Below are positions 40,907 to 49,078 of a stretch of DNA of 54,385 bases, piece after piece. Below the pieces are notes generated by a model. That model was not told the DNA's origin, did not search any database, and was given only the letters and a program-made list of their open reading frames with translations. Both the position numbers and the translations under genes were made by a program. Position 1 is the stretch's first letter; each line of letters starts with the position of its first letter. Where the stretch lies: positions 1 to 54,385 of the forward strand of contig JAUSPO010000158.1 of assembly GCA_030656575.1 (NCBI GenBank), read 5' to 3'. This stretch comes from Bacillota bacterium (lineage in GTDB: Bacteria; Bacillota; Dethiobacteria; DTU022; UBA8154).

Positions 40907-42214
40907 TTAAAAGAGCAGAACTTGTGGAAGAAAAAGAATTAGGGTGTGCAGAAGGGCTGAACTGAAAATGTTCCTGGTTCTGTAGTAAATGTAACTGAGG
41001 AGAAAAGACGCTGCTGGAATAAAAAAGAAGGCCTCCATATAGCTATAAATGTCCGGGGAGGTGCTCTGGTCCAGAAGAACCGGCATAAAAAAGAAGGAAG
41101 AAAAAATTAGAGTAACGAGGAGAATTCCTGCCCATCTTCCCCATAGCCTTTCAAAAAGATTTTGAAGAAAGCTTCTCCAGAATATTTCTTTTCCCAGGGC
41201 AAAAAAGAAATAAAGAATAAACGATATTAATAGTTTCTGAGAAGTAATGTTTGGGGTAAAACCAGATGGAAATTTAAGAGCAGAGAAGGCTGTAATAATA
41301 AAAGTTAAAACAATTACTGTAATAATGCTGCGGTCCAGATGAATAAGGTGTAAGGTAAAATTTTGTGTGATGAATTTTCTCCGTGCTAAAATGAAAAGTA
41401 AGAGGAAAACGCCGTAGTAGAAAAGCAGAAGCAGAGGTTGTATTAGGCCTGGAAAAGCTTTTAATCCAACCAGGTTCTCTCCTATATATATAATGAGAAG
41501 CGATCCTGCTCCCAATAAAATTTCCTTATATTCAGGATGAGAAGCAAGCAGTTCCTTAAGACCTCGCGGGGGCTGCAGATCCAAGGTTAAAATATGAATA
41601 ACTAAAATGTTAATAAGTATTATTAAGGCAAAGTAGAGGAGAAACCGGTTATTGTTCCGGGGTTCAGAATAGAAGGAAACCAGAGGGCTGCCGCTATCTT
41701 CAAGATAGATATAATGTGATCCCGGAGGAGGCAGGAAAATTCTTGAATAACCAATAGTTTGAATTTCCGGTAGTTTAATTAGTTCTCTGAAAGAAGCTGT
41801 CAACCTGTTTTTTGTATGCCCATTCTCGAGAGGGGAAAAAAGTGTATCCCCTTTTATGTTCATAAAAGTGTCATTACATATTGCCAGAAAGCCGTCGGTA
41901 AATCTATGATTAAGTCCATGGGAAGCACTGGTTACAGTTCCTTGATCTGTTTTAAGTATTATTCCTGAAAAATTGTTATTTAGATATACAGATAAAACGA
42001 TGCTTTTCTCAGGGAGGTATAATCCGTATTCTTCCAGTTGGAAATACCAGGACTCACTATAATATATCTCTTTAACATCAAATTGAGGGGGGATTATTCC
42101 CGTATCACCATGGTTGGAAAAGACAATCATAAAAGCTGCAAGGCTTGATAGAACAACCAGAGTTAAATTGAAGATAAAGTAGACAATTAAGTTAAATTTA
42201 AAAGTGTTTTTCAT
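40907..42214 (-). CDS. CPBP-family membrane protein (CAAX protease-like) with large N-terminal domain
   Basis: 435 residues. One N-terminal membrane helix (about 8-30), an external domain of about 160 residues (31-195), then about eight helices to the end. The last 130 residues match the CPBP/Abi intramembrane protease family: GKEIFWRSFLQNLFERLWGRWAGILLVTLIF and, near the end, SSALLHTLI. The first motif, usually EExxxR, reads KEIFWR, so one of the two Glu is Lys. That may weaken or abolish protease activity. GGAGG precedes the ATG. Function unknown; it is monocistronic and convergent to folT. Confidence 0.75.
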   Translation of the reverse strand: MKNTFKFNLIVYFIFNLTLVVLSSLAAFMIVFSNHGDTGIIPPQFDVKEIYYSESWYFQLEEYGLYLPEKSIVLSVYLNNNFSGIILKTDQGTVTSASHGLNHRFTDGFLAICNDTFMNIKGDTLFSPLENGHTKNRLTASFRELIKLPEIQTIGYSRIFLPPPGSHYIYLEDSGSPLVSFYSEPRNNNRFLLYFALIILINILVIHILTLDLQPPRGLKELLASHPEYKEILLGAGSLLIIYIGENLVGLKAFPGLIQPLLLLFYYGVFLLLFILARRKFITQNFTLHLIHLDRSIITVIVLTFIITAFSALKFPSGFTPNITSQKLLISFILYFFFALGKEIFWRSFLQNLFERLWGRWAGILLVTLIFSSFFFMPVLLDQSTSPDIYSYMEAFFFIPAASFLLSYIYYRTRNIFSSALLHTLILFLPQVLLF

Positions 42215-42396
42215 TTTTACCTCCGCCAGTTATGCATTTACTTTGTTCGACTTTTACTGAGAAATTCCTGCATAATGTTGGATCTTGAAAGAAAAGATGG
42301 AAATCATATTTTTCTCTTTTATATTTATATAAAATGTAGTAAACTTAAGGAGGTTTAAATGGCTGTTTTAATCTAACAATTGAAGGGGTGGTAGGT

Positions 42397-43176
42397 TTGC
42401 TCCTGGCGATAGACGTGGGAAACACCAATATGATGTTAGGGGTATACGGCGAAAAGGAATTAAAGATGTGCTGGCGTATTTCTACAAATCGTGACCAGAC
42501 TGATGATGAGTATGGGGTAATAGTCAGGAATCTGTTTCAGCAAAACGGTTTGCATGCGGAGTGCATTAAGGCAATTATTATTTCATCAGTAGTGCCTCCT
42601 CTACGCCATCCTCTTGAAAAGATGAGCGAAAAGTACTTTCATATTTCACCTATCATTGTGGGTCCGGGCATAAAAACGGGCCTGAATATTTTAATGGATA
42701 ACCCAAGGGAGCTGGGTGCAGACAGAGTGGTTAATTCTGTGGCAGCTATTGAGCTATATGGCGGCCCTTTAATTATCGTTGATTTTGGGACTGCCACAAC
42801 ATTTTGCGCCATCTCCGAGAAGGGGGATTACCTTGGCGGGGCCATCGCTCCAGGGATTGGTATTTCCACGGAAGCTCTTTTTCAAAAAGCTGCTAAACTG
42901 CCCAGGGTTGAATTAGTGAAGCCGCAAAAAGTTATTGGGAAAGATACGATTTCAAGTATGCAGTCCGGGATAATCTACGGTTTTGTTGGACAAGTGGACG
43001 GTATTGTGAGGCGGATTGTCAGGGAAATGTCGAAAAAACCATTTGTTGTTGCCACGGGAGGTTTAGCGGGACTCATATCAAAAGAATCAGAAACAATTGA
43101 GCAGGTAAATTATTTTCTCACGCTGGAAGGGTTAAGAATTATCTATGGCAAGAATGAACCCAGGGAAAAAAGTTGA
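42397..43176 (+). CDS. coaX: Type III pantothenate kinase
   Basis: 259 residues from TTG 42397, which places the conserved [11 protein letters not shown] exactly at the N-terminus behind GAAGGGGTGG. An earlier GTG (42388) overlaps the ribosome site. The ASKHA-fold marks are [47 protein letters not shown] and [11 protein letters not shown]. It phosphorylates pantothenate, the first step to coenzyme A. In Bacillus coaX follows ftsH; here fhs, folT and the CPBP gene intervene. Confidence 0.95.
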   Translation: MLLAIDVGNTNMMLGVYGEKELKMCWRISTNRDQTDDEYGVIVRNLFQQNGLHAECIKAIIISSVVPPLRHPLEKMSEKYFHISPIIVGPGIKTGLNILMDNPRELGADRVVNSVAAIELYGGPLIIVDFGTATTFCAISEKGDYLGGAIAPGIGISTEALFQKAAKLPRVELVKPQKVIGKDTISSMQSGIIYGFVGQVDGIVRRIVREMSKKPFVVATGGLAGLISKESETIEQVNYFLTLEGLRIIYGKNEPREKS

Positions 43177-43354
43177 TCTATTTATATATAAAACAAGAAG
43201 GAATTGAGATTTAGAAGACGAATAGTTTAAGGTGGATAATCTAACACCATGAAAAAAGCCGAAAAAAGTGGAATATGAGAATTATTTTAAATAAATGAAG
43301 TTTTTATACATTGTGAAATGTTTAACATTTTTGGTTTGTAAGGGGTGATGTTTT

Positions 43355-43753
43355 TTGGATGATTATATTACCAAGATCGTTTTTCGCTATGTATTACTTT
43401 TAGTACTGCTTTACGGGTTTTATATTGTTCTTCATGGTCACCTCTCGCCGGGAGGCGGTTTTGCCGGGGGGATGGTTATCGGAATGGGGATGCTTTTGTA
43501 TTTTTTGATCTTTGGAGTAGAGTGGAAAGCGAAGAAGCTGCGGCGGCTTCCAATGGACGTGGCACTTGTATTTATCGGCATTGGAGGATTTATGGAAGGA
43601 TTAAAATTTTTACTGCCTCATGAGCATGGGCCCGTTGGAATGCCCGGAACTTTATTCAGCGTAGGAATTATCAGCGTTGTTAATTTCGGAATTGGATTAC
43701 TTGTGGCAAGTACTATTTTAAGTATCTTTTACCTCTTAGTAGAGGAGGCGTAG
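43355..43753 (+). CDS. mrpB: Mrp antiporter subunit B (MnhB domain)
   Basis: 132 residues, four membrane segments, MnhB/MbhF family. Hallmark: YGFYIVLHGHLSPGGGFAGGMVIGMGMLLYFL. First gene of a ten-gene operon for a Na+(K+)/H+ antiporter complex. TTG start behind AGGGGTGATG. In canonical mrpABCDEFG operons, mrpB follows a long mrpA; here no mrpA precedes it and the mrpA parts lie at the far end. Confidence 0.93.
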   Translation: MDDYITKIVFRYVLLLVLLYGFYIVLHGHLSPGGGFAGGMVIGMGMLLYFLIFGVEWKAKKLRRLPMDVALVFIGIGGFMEGLKFLLPHEHGPVGMPGTLFSVGIISVVNFGIGLLVASTILSIFYLLVEEA

Positions 43754-43756
43754 ATT

Positions 43757-44101
43757 GTGGGAAATTACCCCTATTTTATTTCTATAATTTTGTTTTGTCT
43801 GGGTTGTTTATGTATACTTACACAGCATAACCTGATAAAGAAGGTAATCGGCATTAACATTATGGAAACTGGAATATTTCTCTTTTATGTTGCAGTGGGT
43901 AACATAAGAGGAGGAGTGGCTCCTATTTATGATCCCAGCCTTCCCGAAGGTATTTTGTATATAAATCCTTTACCTTCCGCCCTGATGCTTACCGGAATTG
44001 TCGTTAGTTTTAGTGTTACCGCTTTTGCTTTGGCTATCATTGTTAAGCTTTATAATTTTTACGGAACAGTATATGCCCCTGATATTATGCGAATGAGGTG
44101 A
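43757..44101 (+). CDS. mrpC: Mrp antiporter subunit C (NuoK-like)
   Basis: 114 residues, three membrane segments, the size and pattern of MrpC/NuoK: FCLGCLCILTQHNLIKKVIGINIMETGIFLFYVAVG, then PLPSALMLTGIVVSFSVTAFALAIIVKLY. The conserved Glu of the second helix is in INIMETGIF. It starts with GTG three bases after mrpB and is followed at 7 bases by mrpD. Confidence 0.94.
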   Translation: MGNYPYFISIILFCLGCLCILTQHNLIKKVIGINIMETGIFLFYVAVGNIRGGVAPIYDPSLPEGILYINPLPSALMLTGIVVSFSVTAFALAIIVKLYNFYGTVYAPDIMRMR

Positions 44102-44108
44102 CCGAAAG

Positions 44109-45593
44109 ATGCATCTGTGGGATACAATGCCTTTTTTACTAATCATTTTTACCGTACTTACAGCTTTTATTACGCCTATGTTTGCCCGCTGGAAAAGGTC
44201 CGTTTGTCCTTATATAACTATTGTCGCTGTAACTGTGACTTTTATAATCAGTTGTATTTTGGCATACCGGGTTTTTGGTGGAGAAATAATGCATTATCAT
44301 GTAGGTAATTGGCCGCCTCCATGGGGTATTGAGATATTTGTTGATGAATTGGCTTCAATGATGCTGCTTCTTTTAACAGGATGCAGTATGCTGATCATTC
44401 TTTTCAGTATTAAATCCCTGCCTAAGGAAATTCCTCCTGCGGCTACCGGTTGGTATTATACTTTGTTTCTTTTAACTCTTACTGCTATGATGGGCATGGT
44501 CATTACTAACGACCTTTTCAATCTTTACGTTATGGTCGAGGTTACGGGAATGGGAGCCGTTGGAATGGTTATTGCCAAGGGAGAAAAACGTTCCACTGAG
44601 GCTGCTTTGCGATATCTCATGCTTGCTACCCTTGGGTCGGGTTTTCTTCTTTTTGGGATTGGTTTCATTTATCAGGTTACGGGTAACCTCAATATACCCT
44701 ATATAGCTGTTGAGCTGGCCGCTGTCAGGGAGCAGTATCCTTACCTCATGTGGGCTACACTCAGCTTTATAACTGTAGGCCTTGGTGTTAAATCAGCTCT
44801 TTTTCCTTTACACATATGGTTGCCGGATGCACATTCTTCGGCCCCTTCTCCCTCCAGTGCCATTCTTTCAGGCCTGGTAGTGAAAGTATATATCGTTTCC
44901 CTGCTGCGTATCTACGCCCAGGTTTTCGGTTTTGAAGTGTTTCTGGACAGCTATATGAGATATCTGATCCTTCTCCTGGCTACCCTGGCAATTTTAGGTG
45001 GCTCCTTATTTGCCTTTGTCCAATTGGAATTAAAACGCCGTCTCGCCTATTCAACGGTGGCACAGATTGGTTATATTTTCCTGGGTATTGGCCTTGGGAC
45101 TGTCTGGGGGCTTACAGCAGCTCTGCTGCATATTATTATTCATGCTTTTATGAAAATTTGCCTCTTCCTGTCTGCAGGAGCCATTTATTACCAGACAGGG
45201 AGGAAGAAGGTTACTCATTTTTCCGGTCTGGGTTACCAGATGCCTGTTACGATGGCGGCTTTTACGGTGGCATCTCTTTCCATGGTGGGGATACCCCTCT
45301 TTGGAGGATTTATTACAAAATACGGGCTTGCAATGGGCAGCCTTGAAGCTAACAATCCATACTTTATCATTCTCATAGTATTGAGCGGTTTACTAAATGC
45401 AGCCTATTACTTTCCTATTCTATGGCAGGCTTATTTTACTTCCGGTCATGATGTGAAGATGACAATGGATAAGGTTCCCTTTACAATGCTACTACCCATA
45501 GTTCTCATGGCTATTGGTATAATCTATATGGGAATTTTTCCAGGTGGCCCCTTGTCCTTTATCGAAAGGGTTGTTATTAGGGTTATACTTTAA
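44109..45593 (+). CDS. mrpD: Mrp antiporter subunit D (NuoN/NuoL-like)
   Basis: 494 residues, about 14 membrane helices, Proton_antipo_M domain. The ion-path residues are kept: Glu in NLYVMVEVTGMGAV, Lys in LGVKSALFPLHIWLPDAH, Lys in LVVKVYIVSLLR and Lys in IHAFMKICLFLSAG. It is the first of three such subunits in this operon. GAGGTGACC precedes the ATG. Followed at 18 bases by mrpE. Confidence 0.95.
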   Translation: MHLWDTMPFLLIIFTVLTAFITPMFARWKRSVCPYITIVAVTVTFIISCILAYRVFGGEIMHYHVGNWPPPWGIEIFVDELASMMLLLLTGCSMLIILFSIKSLPKEIPPAATGWYYTLFLLTLTAMMGMVITNDLFNLYVMVEVTGMGAVGMVIAKGEKRSTEAALRYLMLATLGSGFLLFGIGFIYQVTGNLNIPYIAVELAAVREQYPYLMWATLSFITVGLGVKSALFPLHIWLPDAHSSAPSPSSAILSGLVVKVYIVSLLRIYAQVFGFEVFLDSYMRYLILLLATLAILGGSLFAFVQLELKRRLAYSTVAQIGYIFLGIGLGTVWGLTAALLHIIIHAFMKICLFLSAGAIYYQTGRKKVTHFSGLGYQMPVTMAAFTVASLSMVGIPLFGGFITKYGLAMGSLEANNPYFIILIVLSGLLNAAYYFPILWQAYFTSGHDVKMTMDKVPFTMLLPIVLMAIGIIYMGIFPGGPLSFIERVVIRVIL

Positions 45594-45611
45594 GCTAAAG
45601 GGGAGTTTCGC

Positions 45612-46151
45612 ATGTCTTTCTTAAAGAACCAGTTGGTTAACCGTTTCCAGCGTGATATTACCGGATCAATAATAATCTTTGTTACACTTATGATTACGTG
45701 GCTGCTTATTTCCGCGAGCATTGACTGGCAGCATATACTGGTAGGATTTATCTTAATGTTTATGCTAACTTTATTATGGAATCAGTTAACTATTGATGAG
45801 CGGGGTAAGACTAAAGTTAGCTGGCGTCAATTTAAACTCTTGATGCGTTATCTTTTTTTTCTTGAGCTCGAAATTGTGATAGCAAATTTTCATGTTGCTG
45901 CCATTGTTCTAAGTCCTAAAATGCCTATTTCACCCGGACTAATTGTGCTTAAGATAGATCTTAAAAAAGATTTACCACGCGTTTTATATGCCAATTCCAT
46001 TACAATGACTCCTGGTACGATTACAGTGGATTTAGAAGGTGACAGACTTCTGGTTCATGGTATGACAAAGCACCATGCTTTCGGTGTACGCAGCTGGTAT
46101 CTTTATGATATCATGAAAGATCTGGAGGAGGATTCTGGGAAAAATGATTAA
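45612..46151 (+). CDS. mrpE: Mrp antiporter subunit E
   Basis: 179 residues. Two or three N-terminal membrane helices (ITGSIIIFVTLMITWLLISA, ILVGFILMFMLTLLW) and a cytosolic C-terminal domain with the family's NSITMTPGTITVDLEGDRLLVHGM. AAGGGGAG precedes the ATG. The end overlaps mrpF by 8 bases. Confidence 0.93.
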   Translation: MSFLKNQLVNRFQRDITGSIIIFVTLMITWLLISASIDWQHILVGFILMFMLTLLWNQLTIDERGKTKVSWRQFKLLMRYLFFLELEIVIANFHVAAIVLSPKMPISPGLIVLKIDLKKDLPRVLYANSITMTPGTITVDLEGDRLLVHGMTKHHAFGVRSWYLYDIMKDLEEDSGKND

Positions 46152-46410
46152 TGTAACAGTAAATATTGTTGTTATCTGGTTGTTCATTTTAGGGCTTGCC
46201 TCTCTGTATAGAGCCTTTAAGGGTCCTACAGCTACGGATAGGGTTGCGGCCATGAATATGATTGTGACCATGGTAGTTCTGTATACAATTGTTTTTTCCT
46301 TTACAAATGCATCTTATTATTATATCGATGTAGCCCTTGTCTTCAACCTGGCGGCATTTATTTCAACCATTTGTATCCTGAAGTTTTTGCGGGAAGGACG
46401 GCTGTTCTAA
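46144..46410 (+). CDS. mrpF: Mrp antiporter subunit F
   Basis: 88 residues, three membrane helices. The family mark FKGPTATDRVAAMNMIVTMVVLY is present, with the Asp needed in MrpF. It starts inside the end of mrpE, so translation is coupled. A 97-base gap follows before mrpG, the largest in this half of the operon. It holds an AGGAG-GTGCA-CTCCT hairpin at 46451-46465 and no gene. Confidence 0.93.
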   Translation: MINVTVNIVVIWLFILGLASLYRAFKGPTATDRVAAMNMIVTMVVLYTIVFSFTNASYYYIDVALVFNLAAFISTICILKFLREGRLF

Positions 46411-46510
46411 CTTAAACAGATGTTCAGTCGTTAAGGATGTAATGCAGAAAAGGAGGTGCACTCCTGTTTTTCCGACGGGCTTGTGTGCTTAAGGAAAACC
46501 GGGCGAAGTG

Positions 46511-46879
46511 ATGTTGATAATTAGAGATATTATTGTAGTAATTTTCTTGTTTGGTGGTCTCTTCTTTCTTACAGTAGGAGTCATCGGGATGATCCGTCTC
46601 CCCGATGTATATAACCGCCTTCATGCTCTGGGTAAGTGCGATACGCTGGGTTCAGGTCTGATTATTTTTGGTATGATTTTTTTGGTTCCCGGAATGACAA
46701 ATATCGTTAAGCTTTTGCTGATGGGAATTTTAACTTTTACGATTAACCCTGTTATAACACATCTTATTACGAAAACAGCTTATGTGCGAGGCACAGCCCT
46801 TGCTGATGATAGTTTTGTGGTAAGTACCTATTATGAGGAAGAAGAAGGAGAGTTTTTCATGGGAGAAGGTGATAAATAG
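46511..46879 (+). CDS. mrpG: Mrp antiporter subunit G
   Basis: 122 residues from ATG 46511 (GTG 46508 and TTG 46514 are also possible; the ribosome site is weak). Three membrane helices: IIVVIFLFGGLFFLTVGVIGMIRLPDVYNRLHALGKCDTLGSGLIIFG carries the PhaG/MnhG signature. An acidic tail (EEEEGEFFMGEGDK) ends the protein. The next ATG follows the stop directly. Confidence 0.93.
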   Translation: MLIIRDIIVVIFLFGGLFFLTVGVIGMIRLPDVYNRLHALGKCDTLGSGLIIFGMIFLVPGMTNIVKLLLMGILTFTINPVITHLITKTAYVRGTALADDSFVVSTYYEEEEGEFFMGEGDK

Positions 46880-47128
46880 ATGGTAGTATATGCAGAACAA
46901 TTTATGTTTATTCTACTAATTCTTTTGGTTATTGCTGCACTTTCAGTGTTTATCTTTGAGGATCTCCTTTATGTGGTCATTATTTTTGGAGGCTATAGTA
47001 CCATTATGTCTCTTATATGGCAGCAGCTTAATTCTCCTGATATTGCCATCACCGAGGCTGCCGTAGGCGTTGGGACTACCATTTTAATGATCACGGTGGT
47101 AACTAAAGTGGGGAGGCATCCAAAATGA
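46880..47128 (+). CDS. MbhD-like / MrpA C-terminal module 1 (DUF4040)
   Basis: 82 residues, two to three membrane helices. It matches the DUF4040 part of MrpA, a separate subunit (MbhD) in membrane-bound hydrogenases: VIIFGGYSTIMSLIWQQLNSPDIAITEAAVGVGTTILMITVVTK, with the conserved PDIAITEAAVG. It starts directly at the mrpG stop and overlaps the next gene by 4 bases. It is a detached piece of MrpA. Confidence 0.9.
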   Translation: MVVYAEQFMFILLILLVIAALSVFIFEDLLYVVIIFGGYSTIMSLIWQQLNSPDIAITEAAVGVGTTILMITVVTKVGRHPK

Positions 47129-47433
47129 CTTTTAACTGGCGCGAACTGCTCTATGTGAGTTTTATCTTTCTCCTGGTGGGTCTGGTAGGAACAGTTCTTT
47201 TTATGACTGTTTTCGAAATGCCTGTTTACGGGGAGGTGACGAATCCTACCAATAACTATCTTATGCAGCGCTATGTTGATATGGGGGTAGAGGAAAGCGG
47301 CGGCTTTAATTACGTCACTAATATTCTCCTGGATTATCGTGGATACGATACCTTGCTGGAGACTACGGTTATATTTACAGCCGTTATGTCAATTATAATT
47401 GTTTGGGGCGCACAGGGAGGCAAGGATGATTAA
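47125..47433 (+). CDS. MbhE-like / MrpA C-terminal module 2
   Basis: 102 residues. One helix at each end (LLYVSFIFLLVGLVGTVLFMTVF and TTVIFTAVMSIIIVWGA) with an external loop between, ending NYVTNILLDYRGYDTLLETTVIF. This pattern is that of MbhE and of the last part of MrpA before MrpB, which together bind across the complex. It overlaps the upstream gene by ATGA. The next gene is 71 bases on. Confidence 0.85.
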   Translation: MTFNWRELLYVSFIFLLVGLVGTVLFMTVFEMPVYGEVTNPTNNYLMQRYVDMGVEESGGFNYVTNILLDYRGYDTLLETTVIFTAVMSIIIVWGAQGGKDD

Positions 47434-47504
47434 TTAATAATATTTGAATTTGTTTAATTCCTTTTGTTTAGTGAAAATTTTCCCAAAAAGGAGGTGTTTC
47501 GGCT

Positions 47505-48974
47505 TTGGAAATCATCTCAATTATGCCTCTTATCGCGATCATAGTTCCTATAGTAGGTGCTTTTCTTCTGGTTTTTGTCCCCGAGAAAAATGATAATATC
47601 CGCAATCCCCTTGCCATGTTAATCAGTTTTATAACTGCGTGTTTAGTTGTATCCGTTGTGCAATCAGTAATAAACGGCAACATTGTATCCTATACTCTTG
47701 TAAAAATTTTGCCCGGCTTGGATTTTTCTTTATCTGTTGATCCTCTGGGAGCGCTATTTGGCGGTCTTGCTGCCGTTTTGTGGGTATTTGCCGTTTTATA
47801 CTCTATAGGATATATGTCGCATGAGCACAACAAGAGGCGTTATTTTGTATTTTATCTTATCTCACTCGGTGTAACCGTGGGTATCGCTTTTTCAGCCAAC
47901 TTGTTTACTCTTTATCTATTTTACGAAATGTTAACCCTGGCCACTTATCCTCTCGTAATTCATGAAGGTAATAAAGAAGCCCAGGCGGCAGGCGTTCGCT
48001 ATATGATTTATAGTTTTGTGGGAGCAGGTTTGGTTCTTTTCTCGCTGCTCATTACTTATGGTATGGTAGAGACGCTGAGTTTTATGCAGGGCGGTATTAT
48101 GGGTGAAATGGTGGCAACATCAGCGCTTTTATTACGTATCGTTTTTATCACATATATCCTGGGTTTTGGAGTAAAAGCGGCGATTATGCCTTTACATTCC
48201 TGGCTTCCATCAGCCATGGCTGCGCCCACACCAGTCAGCGCGCTGCTCCATGCTGTTGCTGTAGTAAAATCCGGAGTATTCGGTATTTTGAGGGTAATGT
48301 ATTCTATTTATGGAACTGATACAATGATTGAATTAAATCTGGGTGTTATCGTATTGGTTCTTGTCTCTTTTACAATTATTCTTGCATCGATCATTGCCAT
48401 GCGGCAGGATGTGCTCAAAAGGAGATTGGCATATTCTACAATCAGCCAGTTGGGCTATATTTCCCTGGGAGCCGCTCTGCTAACCCCTCTCGGTTTAAGC
48501 GGGGGATTAATCCATATTATTAATCATGCCCTGCTAAAAATTATTCTCTTCTTCTGTGCCGGTGCTATTATTACTGTAACAGGGAAGAAAAAAATAAGCG
48601 AATTAAATGGGATCGGGCGCCGTATGCCTATAACTATGCTGGCTTTTACGATCGGTACCATTGGAATGATAGGAATACTTCCTATCAACGGATTTATCTC
48701 CAAGTGGTATATCATGGGGGGAAGCCTGGAGGCGGGAATGCCCATTTTTATTTTAATTTTAATATCCAGTGCCCTTCTCAACGCTGCCTATTTTATACCC
48801 ATTATCACAGCGGCCTTTTTCAAAAAGGGAGATTTTGAACCTGTCAAAGGAGTTGAAGCTCCTCTGACCATGCTTCTACCCATTGTTGTTCTTTCTGTTA
48901 TCTGCATTGTGGTAGGCATAAGAATGGAATTAACTGTTCCTTTTGTAGAGAGCGTTGTTACGTATTTGTTCTAA
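47505..48974 (+). CDS. Second NuoL/MrpD-like antiporter subunit
   Basis: 489 residues, about 14 helices, Proton_antipo_M domain. Ion-path residues: Glu in LYLFYEMLTLATYP (about 141), Lys in GFGVKAAIMPLHSWLPSAMAAPTPVSALLHAVAVVKSG (two Lys), and Lys in INHALLKIILFFCAG. It is closer to MrpD/MbhH in length than to the long MrpA. TTG start behind AAGGAGGTG. It lies with a third copy after the MbhD/E-like genes. Confidence 0.92.
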   Translation: MEIISIMPLIAIIVPIVGAFLLVFVPEKNDNIRNPLAMLISFITACLVVSVVQSVINGNIVSYTLVKILPGLDFSLSVDPLGALFGGLAAVLWVFAVLYSIGYMSHEHNKRRYFVFYLISLGVTVGIAFSANLFTLYLFYEMLTLATYPLVIHEGNKEAQAAGVRYMIYSFVGAGLVLFSLLITYGMVETLSFMQGGIMGEMVATSALLLRIVFITYILGFGVKAAIMPLHSWLPSAMAAPTPVSALLHAVAVVKSGVFGILRVMYSIYGTDTMIELNLGVIVLVLVSFTIILASIIAMRQDVLKRRLAYSTISQLGYISLGAALLTPLGLSGGLIHIINHALLKIILFFCAGAIITVTGKKKISELNGIGRRMPITMLAFTIGTIGMIGILPINGFISKWYIMGGSLEAGMPIFILILISSALLNAAYFIPIITAAFFKKGDFEPVKGVEAPLTMLLPIVVLSVICIVVGIRMELTVPFVESVVTYLF

Positions 48975-49078
48975 AATATAAGTAACTACACAGAAAAAAA
49001 TATAAGTATTTGTAGGAGTGCGGAAAATATGTATTACGCTGGATGGAAAAAACAATATAAATCAGGGGGTGATGAATA

